64,000 nucleotides of DNA from Euphorbia lathyris (taxonomy: Eukaryota > Streptophyta > Magnoliopsida > Malpighiales > Euphorbiaceae): NCBI RefSeq assembly GCF_963576675.1, contig NC_088910.1, positions 27,158,531 through 27,222,530 of the forward strand, read 5' to 3'. Numbering within the stretch: position 1 is the first letter of the stretch; the number at the start of each line of letters is the position of its first letter. The notes beneath the pieces were generated by a model, which saw only the letters and a program-made list of their open reading frames with translations, did no database searches and was not told the origin of the DNA. A program made the translations under genes and the position numbers. Positions 1 to 12,354 of the stretch are shown piece after piece.

Positions 1-726
1 CGTGTCAATAAAATCTGAAGCTCCTATCGGTCTACGTGTAAGGCTAGATGCCTTCTTCCTGAAACTTTCTAACTAATTGTCTTGATTATCCTTCCCAGCT
101 CTTTTGCAACATAGGTCTTTAACTTAGGTCCAATTTCTTATTTTGAACGGACCTTCATTCCGATTGTGTTTATCATCCACATATCAATATGTTACTCAGT
201 AGTTATAACTAAATTCCACTTCTATCAGAAAAAACGCATTATAAACCCTAATCATTCTAACTTTGGTCACTTTTCATTTCGATATTAAATGATTGAAGTT
301 ATATTTTTTTTATCACATTAAACTTATCGTAATTAGAAATTATTATATTAAATGATCGAAGTAACCAACAAATCTTACTATAAATAAGTTCATACTCAAT
401 TATTGTAAGTAAATTTAAGACTCAATATATCATTTTAAATAGACTCGAGAAATTAACAAGATACTTTCTAAATTCAGAGGTAAATCGATTTGTTAGATTA
501 TGTACGAAGCATTTTTTTTTTATTAGTAAAGTCGTAATTTTATACCTTAATTAAAAAAAAAAATTATTATTATTATAGGATGACAAAGAAGACGAGCCAC
601 GTAAGATTTGAAGCAATATATCCAAAATACACGTCGCCGTGTCGTTGAACCCAACTTCCTCCCAACGCTAACCGCCAAAGACTCTAAAACCAAACCACTA
701 ACCCACCCATTTCTCTATTCTCCCCA
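1..726. other. AT-rich spacer upstream of the LysM gene
   Basis: No coding pattern or terminal repeat was recognised here. The stretch is AT-rich with several long A or T runs (for example near 513-522 and 552-562). The last 120 bases become C-rich and lead into a TATA box, so they probably belong to the promoter of the gene at 796. Confidence 0.5.
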
Positions 727-736
727 TATATATAAG
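727..736 (+). promoter_or_regulatory. TATA box of the LysM gene
   Basis: TATATATAAG lies about 60 bp upstream of the ATG at 796. This fits a transcription start near 760 and a short 5' leader. A purine-rich GA stretch follows directly. The call rests on position and sequence only. Confidence 0.6.
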
Positions 737-795
737 TAGAGAGAGGGCGCCAACTTAATTCATTAAATTAAATCCCACAACTTCCTTCCTTGAAT

Positions 796-1125
796 ATGGC
801 TACAAACAAGAGCATCGTCAGAATCTCCGGCGACGCAGCTTCATGGTACTGCGCTATTCTCCTTTTAGGCCTTATATTAGTAGGTTCAATCAGACAGAGC
901 TCTTCTTCGGCGGCTGAACCAGTACGAGGTAACCAGTTTCTTCACGACCGACCTTGCGATGAAATCTACGTGGTCGGAGAAGGAGAAACCCTTAATACCA
1001 TCAGCGACAAGTGCGGCGATCCGTTTATCGTGGAGCGTAACCCGCATATCCATGACCCGGATGATGTTTTTCCTGGTCTTGTTATCAAAATTACTACTTC
1101 CAAACCCAGGAAGTTGTTAAGGTAG
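796..1125 (+). CDS. Small LysM-domain protein with N-terminal signal/anchor
   Basis: Single-exon gene of 109 codons. The N-terminus has a hydrophobic run (LLLGLILVG, about residues 20-30) that looks like a signal peptide or membrane anchor. A single LysM domain follows at about residues 50-100, with the typical pieces YVVGEGETL, ISDKCGDPF, ERNPHI and PGLVIKI. LysM domains bind N-acetylglucosamine-containing glycans such as chitin or peptidoglycan fragments. Plants have small one-LysM proteins of about 100 residues, and this one fits their length and layout; their function is poorly known. There is no kinase domain, so it is not a LysM receptor kinase. The in-frame TTG at 790 is not used here because an ATG lies two codons later. 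A TATA box stands about 60 bp upstream. No break is visible. Confidence 0.88.
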   Translation: MATNKSIVRISGDAASWYCAILLLGLILVGSIRQSSSSAAEPVRGNQFLHDRPCDEIYVVGEGETLNTISDKCGDPFIVERNPHIHDPDDVFPGLVIKITTSKPRKLLR

Positions 1126-3550
1126 AGTAGAATTCATATTTTCATACCTATACTTCTTTTTTTTTTTCTTAATTAAGTCATACGGCCGAATAAATCATGT
1201 AAATTTTTTTTTTTTTTTTTTTTGTTCTTGTAAATCCTTCTCTCTCTCTTTTTTGGGTTGTTTTTATTTTAGTTTTATATGACGATACTTATTATATCAT
1301 ACTGTGGAATTCATATGATCTTTCTGTTTTTGGTACTGAGAAAGAAACTCCGAAAGAGAATCATAAGATGCCTGAATATTTGTCTCTTGATTTATTGTGT
1401 CTGTCTATCAAGCTTGTCTTCTTCTACACAATCAATTTTTTATTAGTTAAAGACATTTATGCCCCTGAGTTATAACACTGGGTGATATGAATAAACTAAA
1501 AAGTCAATTGCATTCAAACATGTCCATGATCATTATTTTAATTTTTGAAATTAATTTTCTGTTTTGATTTCAATTTTGTGTTAGTACACGAAATGAAAAT
1601 TTAGAGTATCATGAACTAAATTTAAGAAGTTGGACTTGGCTAATTTTTTAATTATTTTTTTAATGGCTTGAGTTTTAATTTGATTTATTTGATTTTGTTG
1701 AATAAGATGACGGAGTTTTCCCAAGAGAAAATAAAATACGAATAAACAAAAACTTGCTTTAAACAAATAATAATCATAAAAAAACAAGTTAGTATACAGT
1801 TTGGTTGGCAGTTGCAAGTTAGAAAGGACAGAAACTGTTTTATTGGCGAATTAAATGAAGACATATGAACTTGTCCGTCTTCTTCAAATGCTACAATTTA
1901 CCTAAACGCTACCTAAGTAGTTGACTTTCAATCTAGTTCTTGTTCGCAGTTTCTTAGCTTATAAGTAATGTCGACATTGTTTCAAAAAAAAAAAAAAAGT
2001 AATGTCGACATATTTTTGAATTTCTATCATATATGAGTACCTTTCAAGTAAAACACCAGGATTCATTCATCATCTATATGAATGCTCAATTTGCTATTTT
2101 TTTAGGTGTTTTTGAAAAGAAAAAATTTAAAACTTTGAATAAATTTTATATGAAGTTTTTCGATATTTTTCGATAAGTGGATGTTCAAGTCTCATTTTTA
2201 ACTCCACCTTATATTCGTCATTTCATACTACTTTATAGGAGATAATTGATGTTAAAAAATAAATATATATAAATAATAATATTAATTAATTAATTAAATG
2301 TAATACTTTGAAATAAGGGCGAATTTAGTATTTTAGATGTCCTAAACAGCTCTCGTGTTTTAATTTTTTTTACAAATCTAATTTTTCTTTATTTGATTCT
2401 CAATTGTACTAAGAAGAAACAAATAAAGATCAATTTTGAAGGCAATTTGAAGAAAACGAAGACGTTAACAACTGTATATTATTATGAGATAAGATATAAG
2501 TTTAACGTTTTAAGGTTATTGTTTTGGTTATTGGGAAAAACAAAAGCTTCCGCGTATAAAATATTGCAATCTTCAGCCTAACATTTGTCAAACGGTTCAC
2601 TGTCAAAGCCTAATTAATGAAAGTTGTATTTTTTTCTGCAATTTTATGTTCTAGCTATCCTCCAGCCTTTAGTGTTCTAACTACTCAATAAGATTTGAAA
2701 TTTCATACCATTTATTTATGAAAAAAACTCATCTTCCATTAATAAGGGTTGAAATTTAATTGTATGGTAAATACGTAAAATCCAAATTCGCTCCCCCTCA
2801 CTAACCACATTGCTAAAATTTTAATCTATTTCTACTATTATTAACAGAGAAATTATGAAATAAATTTTGAAAGACCATTTTTATGCTATTATTGTTAAAC
2901 AGTGTTGCTTGAAAAAAGAAAAAAACAATATATGTTATTGTTGTCGACTTCCGATTTCATTTTAACAAGTTGTATTCTTATTTGATTCATATGATTACTA
3001 TTAAATTTAAATATGGGATAATAATTATTTATGCGAATAGCTTTTGACAATTTAGATTTTAATAGTTATATTGTATTATATTTAAAAAATTGAAAAAGTT
3101 TCGATCGGAAGCCCTAAGCCGGCGTCTGAACCGGCTCCCATGCTTTGAATATATTAATGATAAAATTTCTCTTAATTTTTGTTAGAAGGGATTCACTTAA
3201 AAAAATGTTACATATATCAAATCAATCGGATAAATTAGATAAAAAAGAGAGTAGCCAAATTGATAACTTCCTATACATTCACATATTAAAATTATTTATA
3301 AGAACAATTGAAACTTAGATGTAACTTATCAAATTTATAAAATATTATCTGTAGAGATATTTAGGGTGAAGATGAGATCATCCTCATATATGCAAAACTT
3401 GTGTCAAAATCATACTTCACAAATTCAACGAATTCGTGCTACATAAAAAGAAGAAATAAATCATAGGAGATACACGTGTTGTATGGATTGCAAATTAATT
3501 ATTAAATTACATGAATTAATTGAGGTCCTAACATAAAATCACATCATTTA
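1126..3550. other. AT-rich intergenic spacer
   Basis: No gene is supported. The first 300 bases after the LysM stop hold T-rich tracts suited to a 3' UTR and polyadenylation region. The rest is AT-rich and the short ORFs in it show no recognisable domain. A small GC-rich patch near 3103-3142 stands out but has no assignable origin. Confidence 0.5.
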
Positions 3551-3839
3551 CTCCCTCAATTCTCAAATAAGTGTCGTTTTAGATAATTGTTTTTGTTCTT
3601 TTATAAGTGTCGTTTTCGCTTTTCAATAAAATTTAGTATAGTTTTTTGGTCTAAGCATTTAAATTTTGTCTTGATTTATATGTTTTTTAAGCTTTCAAAG
3701 TTTTTTCTCCAACCATTATAGGAGAGAGAATTTTTATTTAGTTAATCCATGTAAATTTATCAATTTAAGTGCATATTAATTGTGTTTCTTAATTTGTGTG
3801 AAAAACTCTAAAACGACACTTATTTGAGAATAGAGGGAG
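3551..3839. mobile_element. Stowaway-type MITE (Tc1/mariner) with TA target duplication
   Basis: The ends form a terminal inverted repeat of about 32 bp. The left end begins CTCCCTCAATTCTCAAATAA and the right end is its near-perfect complement ending GAGGGAG. TA dinucleotides flank both ends (3549-3550 and 3840-3841). The CTCCCTC terminus, TA duplication, length of 289 bp and lack of coding are typical of Stowaway MITEs, which are moved by mariner-type transposases encoded elsewhere. Confidence 0.88.
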
Positions 3840-3841
3840 TA

Positions 3842-4169
3842 ATTTACAATATTTGTGTGTGGTTGAAAATTAATTTAACTTTAGAAATAGGGAGGGGATA
3901 GTGGGACGGCGGATGAATCCATCTTTTCCTTGTGTCCAATTATGCAATATTGGGTTTTCCACTTCCATCCCACAATCACTATTTCCAATAATGCCATCAA
4001 TTCATATCATTTTATTTTTGGCAAAGAGAATGATAAGCTTCTCAACTTTTTTTTTTCTTTCAAATTTGATCAATCAAGCTCTCATATTTCATTTCAAACA
4101 TGTCAAAACCTTTAAATATTAGTATATTTTTTCACATTAAGGATCATGTTTACCTATAAATATCCAAAA
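3842..4169. other. Spacer between MITE and the LTR tower
   Basis: Nothing recognised. Two overlapping short ORFs here have low-complexity phenylalanine- and serine-rich translations and no domain. Confidence 0.4.
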
Positions 4170-4673
4170 TGTTACTGAGATCCGACTATAAGATATCCCA
4201 CGCGTAACGTTATCACTATCATTATCACAGCCCAGGTCTACATATATTAAGGCCCAAAATGGGCCCAACATAGTAGAATCCATCAATGCGGCCCATCACC
4301 AATCACCAAAGTCTTCAAGCCTTACTACATCAAAGGGCCTTCTAGAATCCTACAAGACAAAAGATTTCTCCCATGATCTGCAATCTTTAAGGAAAACAAA
4401 ATTCTAAGCTTCTAAGGATTTCTAAGGAGGTGACAAACATTAAACCTAATATAAATACACAGGTATAGACACAATGTTTGGTACGTTAGCTACTATCACT
4501 AACTAGTTCATTCTCCTCTATTCGATCCTTAATCATAAACTGACTTAGGCATCAGAGCGGGTTTACCGAACTCCGGTCCCGTCTGACTTGCGTATTATTT
4601 TATAGGCCCAAATACGACGTTGAAATTCCATCACGGTAAAAGCACGTGACCAAGTTTAGGTGACCAGTTATCA
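4170..4673 (+). repeat. Probable 5' LTR of an old Tat-type Gypsy relic
   Basis: This stretch begins TGTTACTGAG and ends AGTTATCA, giving TG...CA termini. It holds a TATA-like motif near 4450. The base pairs just after it (TTGGGGTAGTGAAAGTGG) resemble the stretch at the same position after the 5' LTR of the intact Gypsy at 10368. No matching 3' LTR was found in the window and no target duplication could be read, so the left edge is approximate. Confidence 0.5.
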
Positions 4674-7633
4674 TTGGGGTAGTGAAAGTGGAATGAGATT
4701 ATTCACAATCTTTCAGAATATTCAGTAATGGTTCATTCCGGCCGAGTCCATTCAGAAATCCATTGGAAGAACGAGGAAGAGGTTTACCAGCATGTAGAGC
4801 ACCAACCCTAGTTAGACCTGCAATACCAGCTCCCGACGGAGGAATTATCCCTCAAATTCACCCAAAATTTAGCAGCGATACGAAAAGAAATGGATAATGT
4901 GAAAGCCGCTCATAAGCTAGAGATGGTCGACATACGATGACAATTGTGGAAGGCTAAGGAGGGGGAGAAGAAAAATCCCACCCAAAAGGCAAAATCTGGT
5001 GGGGATGCCTCCGAACCCCTAGGGTTTTCTCTCGAAGTTCGTCTTTGTCACGTCCGTGTCTAAATTTCTAGAATTTATACATTGATAGTAATATATATGA
5101 TAATTATTAGATGTGTGATTTTTATTTAGTGCTATAGGAAAAGTTTGGAGTTAATTTGATTGTTTTATGTGTAAATTAAAAGTTAGAATAATTTTTAAAA
5201 GATTATAGAAAGATGGAGGATCAAACGTGATATTTTCCAAACTTTATCTCCAATCTTCCAGAGTATATTCGATATAGTCAGATCAACATCATATATATTA
5301 TTTATTTTCTTTTTCTTTTTCTTTCATTTTCATCATCAATTTTCTCTGAACCGTTTCTCCACCGTTTCTTTGATTTACGGAGATTCGACCGTCTGAATCA
5401 CTTGAAATTTAAAATATAGCATCTTTATGCATAGATCTAAGTCCTAACCGAAGAGTTTTTGAGTTTCGGCAGTATTTGAAGAGAAACGTCTTAGACAGAG
5501 TTTAGAGGCGAATTGAACGGGTGTGTGTTCTTCAATTAGTAGTCAAGGTAAGTAACTATCAACTATATTTTGAGTTTTATGTATATGGATATATATATAT
5601 ATATAATCAAAGAAGTTTCAGAAATTGATATTTTAGGGTTATGCAGGAATTTTGTAAAATTGGGGGTTTTCATGATTTTGCTTTTTATTGTGAAATTACG
5701 GTTCAAATGAAGCTATTGATTATGCTTCTATGTGAATTTCAGATTTTACTTGATTATGTTAATTTAAGACTTGATTTGGTTGATTTACATATATACATAT
5801 ATGTTTTTGGTTTCAATATATATCTATATTGAAAAAAATGAATTTGATGATGTCTTACGAATTGTTTTTGGATTGAGAAATCTATTACGGTTATTGTTGT
5901 TATTATTTTGGATTGAAGTCCAAATATGATTTTTATGATATAAAAGGGCTAATTGAAGCCAAATGATTTATGGTTATGAAATAGTTAGAATTTGATTGTG
6001 AAAGGAATTTGAACACGTTATGATTTTATGATTTTATATCCATCGAAAGTTATCCGGATCGGTGGTTTTATATTTGAAGACCATGTTCAGTGAGGGACAT
6101 GGCCTATGTACACAGTCTGAAGACCTATTGGGTATGGCAGCGAAGTGTTGGGTAAGACCATATGGGATAGGCAATGTTAAGAGACGTCTCTATTATATAT
6201 GTGGTTATGGATTGATACTTAAGGGGAGAAACTCGAGGATGGATACAATGTTTTAAATTCATTTGGATTATGTCTTCGGTTTTGATTGATTTTGTTATAA
6301 GGTTTTACGTTTGATTGAATACGATTTGGTTTGATAAGACACTTATTTGATTATGAATTGGTTTGATAAAATTATATGAACTTTGGTTTTGAGTATATTT
6401 TATAAGGTTTTAATTAAATTCCTTTTTAAAGGTATATATGTAGCTATGTTAAGTAAAGTTGGTTTTTACAGTTGATAATTTCTTACTGAGATTTTTGTCT
6501 CACGTTTTTAAATGTTTTTAATGTTTTTAGGTGAGAAAGTACAGGATATAGAGAAGGTAATCGACCGTTTAGGCGGGGTTTGGAAGTTGGCTGCTTATTG
6601 TTAGAATTTTGGTATTTGCATTGTAATATAATATGATATTATGATATTGGGATAAATTGGAGACTCTTAAGTGTTGATTATAATCTTTCTATTTCACGCC
6701 CGATGCCGATTGAGGTCGTCTAGGGTCGGGTGTGACAGTCTTCTAGACGAAGGTACTCGAGATCAATGAGCCCTCGTAGGCACCATACTAGGCGAAGGAG
6801 CTCGAGGGGCGATGAAAAGCTTTATGGACGAGGCAAACACGATTCCCCATCAAAGCCCCGGAACAACCACCACTGAAGGTCCAAACCTGGGCTAAGAAGG
6901 TTGCGCCCCTTAGCAAAGAAGACATATTGGAGCTCCTCAAGAAGAACTATTCCTAAAAATCTAGTTCCCAAAATGAGTATTTGAACTTAGCAGAAACCAA
7001 CACACCACTGTCAAAAGAAATTCAAAAGTAGCCCATGCCTCGGGGATTTCGGGTCCCATCTTCGTACAATATTGGGGATCGAGCGACCCTATTACCCATA
7101 TAAAAACTTTCGACGAATCATGGAGGCGACTACGGCTACTGACACTGTCTTATGTCGTATTTTCCCCACCACTCTAAAGGAATCGGCAACCTTTTGGTAT
7201 GAGTAACTCCCACCCGAATCTATCTGTAACTTCAATCAGATGGCAGAGTCGTTTGTAGACCATTTTATGACCTTTATACCGGAGGGAAAGACCATGCTAG
7301 ACCTTAATCGAACAGTCTAGGATGAATGGGAGTCTTTAGCCCAGTTAATCGAGAAATTACAGGCCATGGCCATTCAGGTGAAGGAATTTAATATAGGCAG
7401 AGCTATTGATGCCTTGACCAGTAATGGCCAAAGCCGGGCCCTTCAGCAGATCATTATCACTGCTTGACCAAAATATTTCCAGGAATTAATGAAAAGAGCT
7501 AGGGATTACACCCAATAGGACCAACATAAACCCAATCCATTATTACGAAGGGAGCAGCCTAGCCATAACAAGCGTCCCAAAAAAGAGGAAAATAGCAGGT
7601 GAAGCACGGAGCGACCTCAGGAGCAGAGGGATA
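4674..7633 (+). pseudogene. Gag remnant of the old Tat-type Gypsy, left half
   Basis: Coding fragments of a Gypsy Gag protein appear from about 7000 to 7560, including CRIFPTTL and FWYE motifs typical of the retrotransposon Gag domain. At least four in-frame stops and frame changes interrupt them. The stretch from 4690 to 5045 is the leader and start of gag. A solo LTR splits it at 5046-6737. The reading continues on the far side of the Copia insertion at 28133, where protease and reverse transcriptase fragments of the same element appear. The element is dead: its protease triad and RT box are also mutated. Confidence 0.7.
5046..6737. mobile_element. Solo LTR (probable Gypsy/chromovirus type) with 5-bp target duplication
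   Basis: The element starts TGTCACGTCC and ends GGGTGTGACA, so its termini are TG...CA with inverted ends. It is flanked by GTCTT on both sides (5041-5045 and 6738-6742). Length is 1692 bp with no coding capacity; small ORFs inside show no domain. Long non-coding units with TGTCAC/GTGACA ends and a 5-bp duplication fit a solo LTR left by LTR-LTR recombination. The Gypsy (Tekay-like) assignment is from the look of the termini only. Confidence 0.7.
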
Positions 7634-10367
7634 TGTTGGAGTTTTAGTGTCCTATAGACAATTGTTCTAGGATACAAACTTAATGTAAATGAAGTGTTCT
7701 TTATATCATTTGTTTTAATGAGATATGGTTTCATAACTATATAAAGGCAATCCCTTTTAAGAACTAAATAAAGTCTAATAAAAGGAAATCCGTAAGTTTG
7801 TTTAAAGTGATTATAAAGTGTTCATACAAGCATGAAGTGAGGCGAAACTTTATAATAAACTAATAAACTTAAAACCACCCCAAGTCAAGTAATATGTTTA
7901 GGATTGACATATCACTGCTGAGACTTGCATGTAACAATGTCTTCTGTCACGACAGAAAGATGATCTCACAAGCTTCATATATACAGATATCTGGACAGTT
8001 ACATGGATCCAATGAAAAGAAGTTCATTAGGATTGGGGACCTGACTTGAGATAACAGGATGGGTAGATTCATCCTTGTCACATGTTCATCTCATTGGTAT
8101 TAATAGGTATAAGTAATCCTCAGACTCAAAGGAATGTTAATTAGTAATTCTGGATTACGGAATGTGACGCTTTGTGTTGGTCCCTTATATCGTGATAAGT
8201 TAGTTCCAAGGGGGGGATATGAACTATTTAAAAATTTGTCCGTTGAGGCTGACTTCTTTTCTTATGAAAAGGTTTACACAGCGTCACTAAGTAGATTCAA
8301 GACACAAGCTTAGTCAACTTGTGACTAAGTCTGCTTCTTTACTTGAGTTAGGAAATAGCACTTAGAGTCTATTCCTGAACTCAGCTTCTTAGTAAACTTA
8401 ACTCAGCGTGAGTTCTTTACTTAGTCAGTTTTATAGCAAGCAATATAAATTAAAGGAGTTTAAGGGTTAGAAAGATATTACTCTGCAGATTTATCCTGGT
8501 TCGGCCTCTCCGCCTACGTCCAGTCCCCAGAACTCGTTCCGAGCTTTTTGAATTCTCTACTGAGCTCTTTAAAGGTAGAGCACGAAACCTTTTACAGATA
8601 GAAGCTGAGTATAACAAGAGTACCTTCCTCTATACCTCTACTCACTCCTATATCTACGCTGAGTACTATAACCGAGTACTCATCCTCTCCTTTCTATTCT
8701 TCTAGAAATGATAAAGTGTTTGTCCTAAACAACGATTGCTAAGACACATTAGATGATTAAAAATCACTCTAGACTTTTACACAAAGATTAAGAATTGGTG
8801 TAAGGTATTTGCTTTGCTTTTCTCACAGAAACTTCAAGTATGAATTTGGTCAGCGTTTCGACTAATTGAAGATCTACATGGATTGAAGCAAATGGATGTC
8901 CTTTATATAGTGACACTTGAGGCACCTGGTCATTTCAAATTTTGAAATAACCGTTGGAGGGAAACGGCTTCCTGTTGTTGTCACTTTGGGCGTGCTCAGC
9001 GTCGTTGGCCAATAGGATTCTTGCATCTTCTGTCTTTGTCAGTCTTCGGTAGAATGTTTTGACATTTAAGGAAAAGTCCACGAGATAGCTTCCTGCGCCT
9101 TTTGAACTTTTTCCAAAGTAGAAATACTTTGTCTAGAAGTTGAACATTGTCTGCCGCTGTCCATACTGCATTGTCGTCCAACTCAGCAGCTTCCACTTGA
9201 AGCTTTTGCCTTGAAGGCTTCTCGATCCTTCTCTTGCTGAGTCATCGTTTTACTTGATACGGCTTCGTTTTGAACTCTTGAGCCGAATGGTCTTAATGTG
9301 TTGATTTGGGCTTGACTTCCACTTTATGGGCCTTTGGGCTTTTTAATCTCAATGTCTTATAAACAATTAAACTCAACATTGAACAAACACATTAGTGTAA
9401 TAAATCAAAGCATTTAAATTTAATGTGTTAGAAAATTTTTATCATCACTTAAATAATTTTGTCAAATCAAAATCATGTGGAAAGATGTTTCAATACTTTG
9501 ATCCTGTTGTAACACGATCCTTAACAGAGATGACTCTAGGGCGTGAACGGCAGACGTTGGGTATCACAGGAAGTAATTGCAGGATAGTTATACATTGGAT
9601 TGAGCATTTATCACTCCTGATAAATGGGAGATATGTCCATGGATCGCTTGTGGAAGACTTGACTCTAAATCCTTGCAAGGTGATAGCTTAAGATTGAAAT
9701 GCAGATTTCTCTTAACCTATCTAATTGGAGTTCACTCGGCCTGTACAAGTAAAACGAACGTCTCGCTATATGTGACTTGACATTATCCATAGTCATAAGA
9801 TTCAGTTCAAGGATGTAGTTGATAAAGGATCGAATTATACTTTAACTAATACGGAAAGGTCAACGACAGAATCAACATGTCTTCTTATAGCTCTGGGGGA
9901 ATGTTTCGGATTTGCCAATCACATTTTGCGTACTCATTCCGTTATGCAAAGATTAAATATAATTCTGTGAAAATTAATTTAATAGTTGCATACGGCTAGA
10001 AGCAATAAGAACCTAATGGGTCACACATAAGACTTGGAACCCAAAAGAGAAACAAATGTTAATTAATTTATGGAAGCCCAACTGAGCCCAAAAAGGCCCA
10101 GTTAATGAGGTGGGCGATTTTTATGTATACAAGATACATAAATAATTAATTTGATTTTATCAATTCTAATTAGATTAGGATTATGAATTAAATTAATTAA
10201 AGGATAAATAAGTTAGGAGTTTTAATTAGATTATATTACTCCTATTATTATCCTATAAGGTTACTAATATTATCTTTATATTTAAGATATAATTATAGAT
10301 AATAAATAAGAATTATATTCCGAATTAAATTCTTATTCAGTAACTTAATTCTATCTAACTAGGACTT
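7634..10367 (+). repeat. Copia 5' LTR, first part (with a nested solo LTR)
   Basis: Pieces 7634-8174 and 9501-10367 match 26305-27714 of the 3' LTR, with about 40 base differences by eye. The break between them is the solo LTR at 8175-9495. The break at 10367 is the Gypsy insertion. Confidence 0.93.
8175..9495. mobile_element. Solo LTR of another Copia-type element inside the Copia 5' LTR
   Basis: The unit of 1321 bp begins TGTTGGTCCC and ends TTTCAATA, and is flanked by CTTTG (8170-8174 and 9496-9500). The expected end would be CAACA, so the last CA has probably mutated to TA. Removing it restores continuity with the 3' LTR at 26845. It has no coding capacity. It holds a passage typical of plant Copia LTRs (CCTGGTTCGGCCTCTCCGCC near 8498). 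Confidence 0.8.
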
Positions 10368-10793
10368 TGATGATCCGCGAAGCCAAACCGGGCCGAATCA
10401 TAAACACGGGCCCAACCTATACTTAGGCCCATGGTTCAAGATCAAATGGGCTCCTAATAAAGGAAGCGGGTAAAGCGAGTAACCGTCCCGAAATCCTAAC
10501 AGGGCATTTAACTTCCCACTCAAATAAACGAGACCACGTTTGTGGCCACGAAAGGGACGTGGCATAGAAAGAGTAACCGCCCTCGGCGGTTACCTAGAGA
10601 TACTTATAAAAGAGACAGGAAAGCAAATGGGGAGGTAGGTTCACATTTTTCCCCTCAATACGATTATCAATCTACTAGCCTTCCACATAAAACTGACTTG
10701 ATCGTCGGAGAGTTTTCCCGGAGATCCTGTCTCCGGTTTTGTTTTGCAGGTAACTACGACGAGGACCATCGAATTAAATCCGGCAAGTTATCA
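10368..10793 (+). repeat. Gypsy 5' LTR
   Basis: It starts TGATGATCC and ends TTATCA. It holds a TATA box (TATAAAAG, 10605-10612) directly downstream of a perfect 8-bp stem (TAACCGCC, loop CTC, GGCGGTTA, 10574-10592). Both features are kept in the 3' LTR. Confidence 0.95.
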
Positions 10794-10811
10794 TTGGTGC
10801 GGTGAAGGTGG
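10794..10811 (+). promoter_or_regulatory. Primer-binding-site position of the Gypsy element
   Basis: TTGGTGCGGTGAAGGTGG begins right after the 5' LTR, where the tRNA primer site belongs. It looks like a decayed form of the TTGGCGCCGT-type site of Tat elements. The cognate tRNA was not identified. Confidence 0.5.
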
Positions 10812-10851
10812 ACCTTTTTCACCAACATCTGGTTAAAGGTACACAAAGAAC

Positions 10852-12354
10852 ATGTCAGAACCATCACGAACGACCGGAGTTACAACCAGATCAACTAGTA
10901 TGAACTCAAGGGGTCCACGGACTGTGAATTCGCAGCCTGCGAGTACACAGCCTGTGGTACCCAGCTCGTCGAATCCTTCGGGACAGTTGAGTCCATTATT
11001 GGAGGTCCAAGTGCAAACTGAGATGGAGATGTCCAATAACGATTTCGTATAGATGGCAGGACAGGTCTTGGCTTCGAATATGAGCCAAGCGGCTGGAGAT
11101 CGAATGATTAGTTTGTTAACTGCAATCGCTGATCACAATACCGCCGTAGCGGCTTCTCCTCAAGAACCCGTTGTCATCTCGACACAACCACCGACTATTC
11201 CTATCATATCTACGCTTCCGCAACCATCTCGAGAGACAAATCGGATGGGTCAGAGTAGTCGCATGAACCCACACAGCCATCCAGGCAACTACTCGCACCA
11301 AGATCCTATTATGACGATCCATCCGACCTGGCAAACATCCCAACCGATGTCAGGAATGCAGGGAATTCTTCCGCTGCAACAAACGGAGCCCTTTGTCCAC
11401 AGACATCCAGAGTTGATGACATCTGGAACGAATATGTCTGGGCGGGAGCACACTTGGAACTTTGATCCTATAACTGGACAGCGGTTAGGACCGCAGCGAG
11501 AACAAATGTCAACACAGTATGGTGGGTGGATGTCACCCAGAATTCACCAGCAGCGGATGGAAGAAGTTCGGCGGGAACCCAATACTGAATTGGAAGATCA
11601 ACTGCGAAGCATGATGGAGTGAATGGGGTACACACCTAGGGCGAGATCAGTGATGCAGAGTGATTCGCCTTTTGCCCCATCGTTGCGGGAGTTTATTCCA
11701 GATCACAGAATAAAAGCGCCGGCGATACCTAAATACTATGGAGATCCAAATTATGACCCTGAGGCACATGTCAGAAACTATAGGGAGTTGATGGATGTTG
11801 CAGGAGCAAGCGAAAGCATAATTTGCCGATTGTTCTCGACCACTTTGGGCGGTGCAGCATCCGATTGGTTTCGGTCTCTACCTACTGAATCTATTCACAG
11901 CTGGACTCAATACAGTCGTGATTTCTGCGCAAAGTTCGTAGGCTGTAAAGCAGCAGATGTGACGGATAGACAGCTGAAAGAGATCAAACAGAGAAATTAC
12001 AATTCCCTAAGGGAATTTGTTGTAGCCTTCAATGATATTCTGGTGCGGCTACAGAACCCGGATATCGTGAGCATTCGCAACATAATGGCGGATGGAACCA
12101 CAGATTGGAGCATGCGGGAGGAAATCATCCGCAACAAGCCACGCACAGTGGCCGAACTCATGAAGATAGCAAAGGAGTTCATGGAAGTGGATGATGTCAA
12201 CAGGGAGCATAGAGCTCAAACCCGGCGAGAAAGAGATGCCACTAGATCCGCCTCGGACAATCGCCGCCATCAAAATCAAACCCAGTCCAAGGGTAATTTT
12301 GTTCGGAAGGGCGATCGCTCCTTCCAAGGGGGGGGGGATATCAAACGCCATTGA
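10852..12354 (+). pseudogene. Gypsy gag (broken)
   Basis: From ATG at 10852 one frame runs through an in-frame TAG (11050-11052) and TGA (11620-11622) to a TGA at 12352. The first two thirds are low-complexity and rich in Gln, Ser and Met. The retrotransposon Gag (capsid) domain lies at about 11700-12200, with YYGDPNYDPEAHV and CRLFSTTL motifs. Gag builds the virus-like particle that packages element RNA. A run of ten G (12328-12337) marks a frameshift: downstream gag and pol continue in another frame (positions divisible by 3). Two stops plus the frameshift disable Gag. Confidence 0.85.

Noticed and set aside
790..795. TTG start giving two extra residues to the LysM protein
   Set aside because: An ATG follows at 796. 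Non-ATG starts are rare in plants and nothing favours it.
3901..4122. Two overlapping short ORFs
   Set aside because: Low-complexity translation, no domain, and no promoter or splice pattern.
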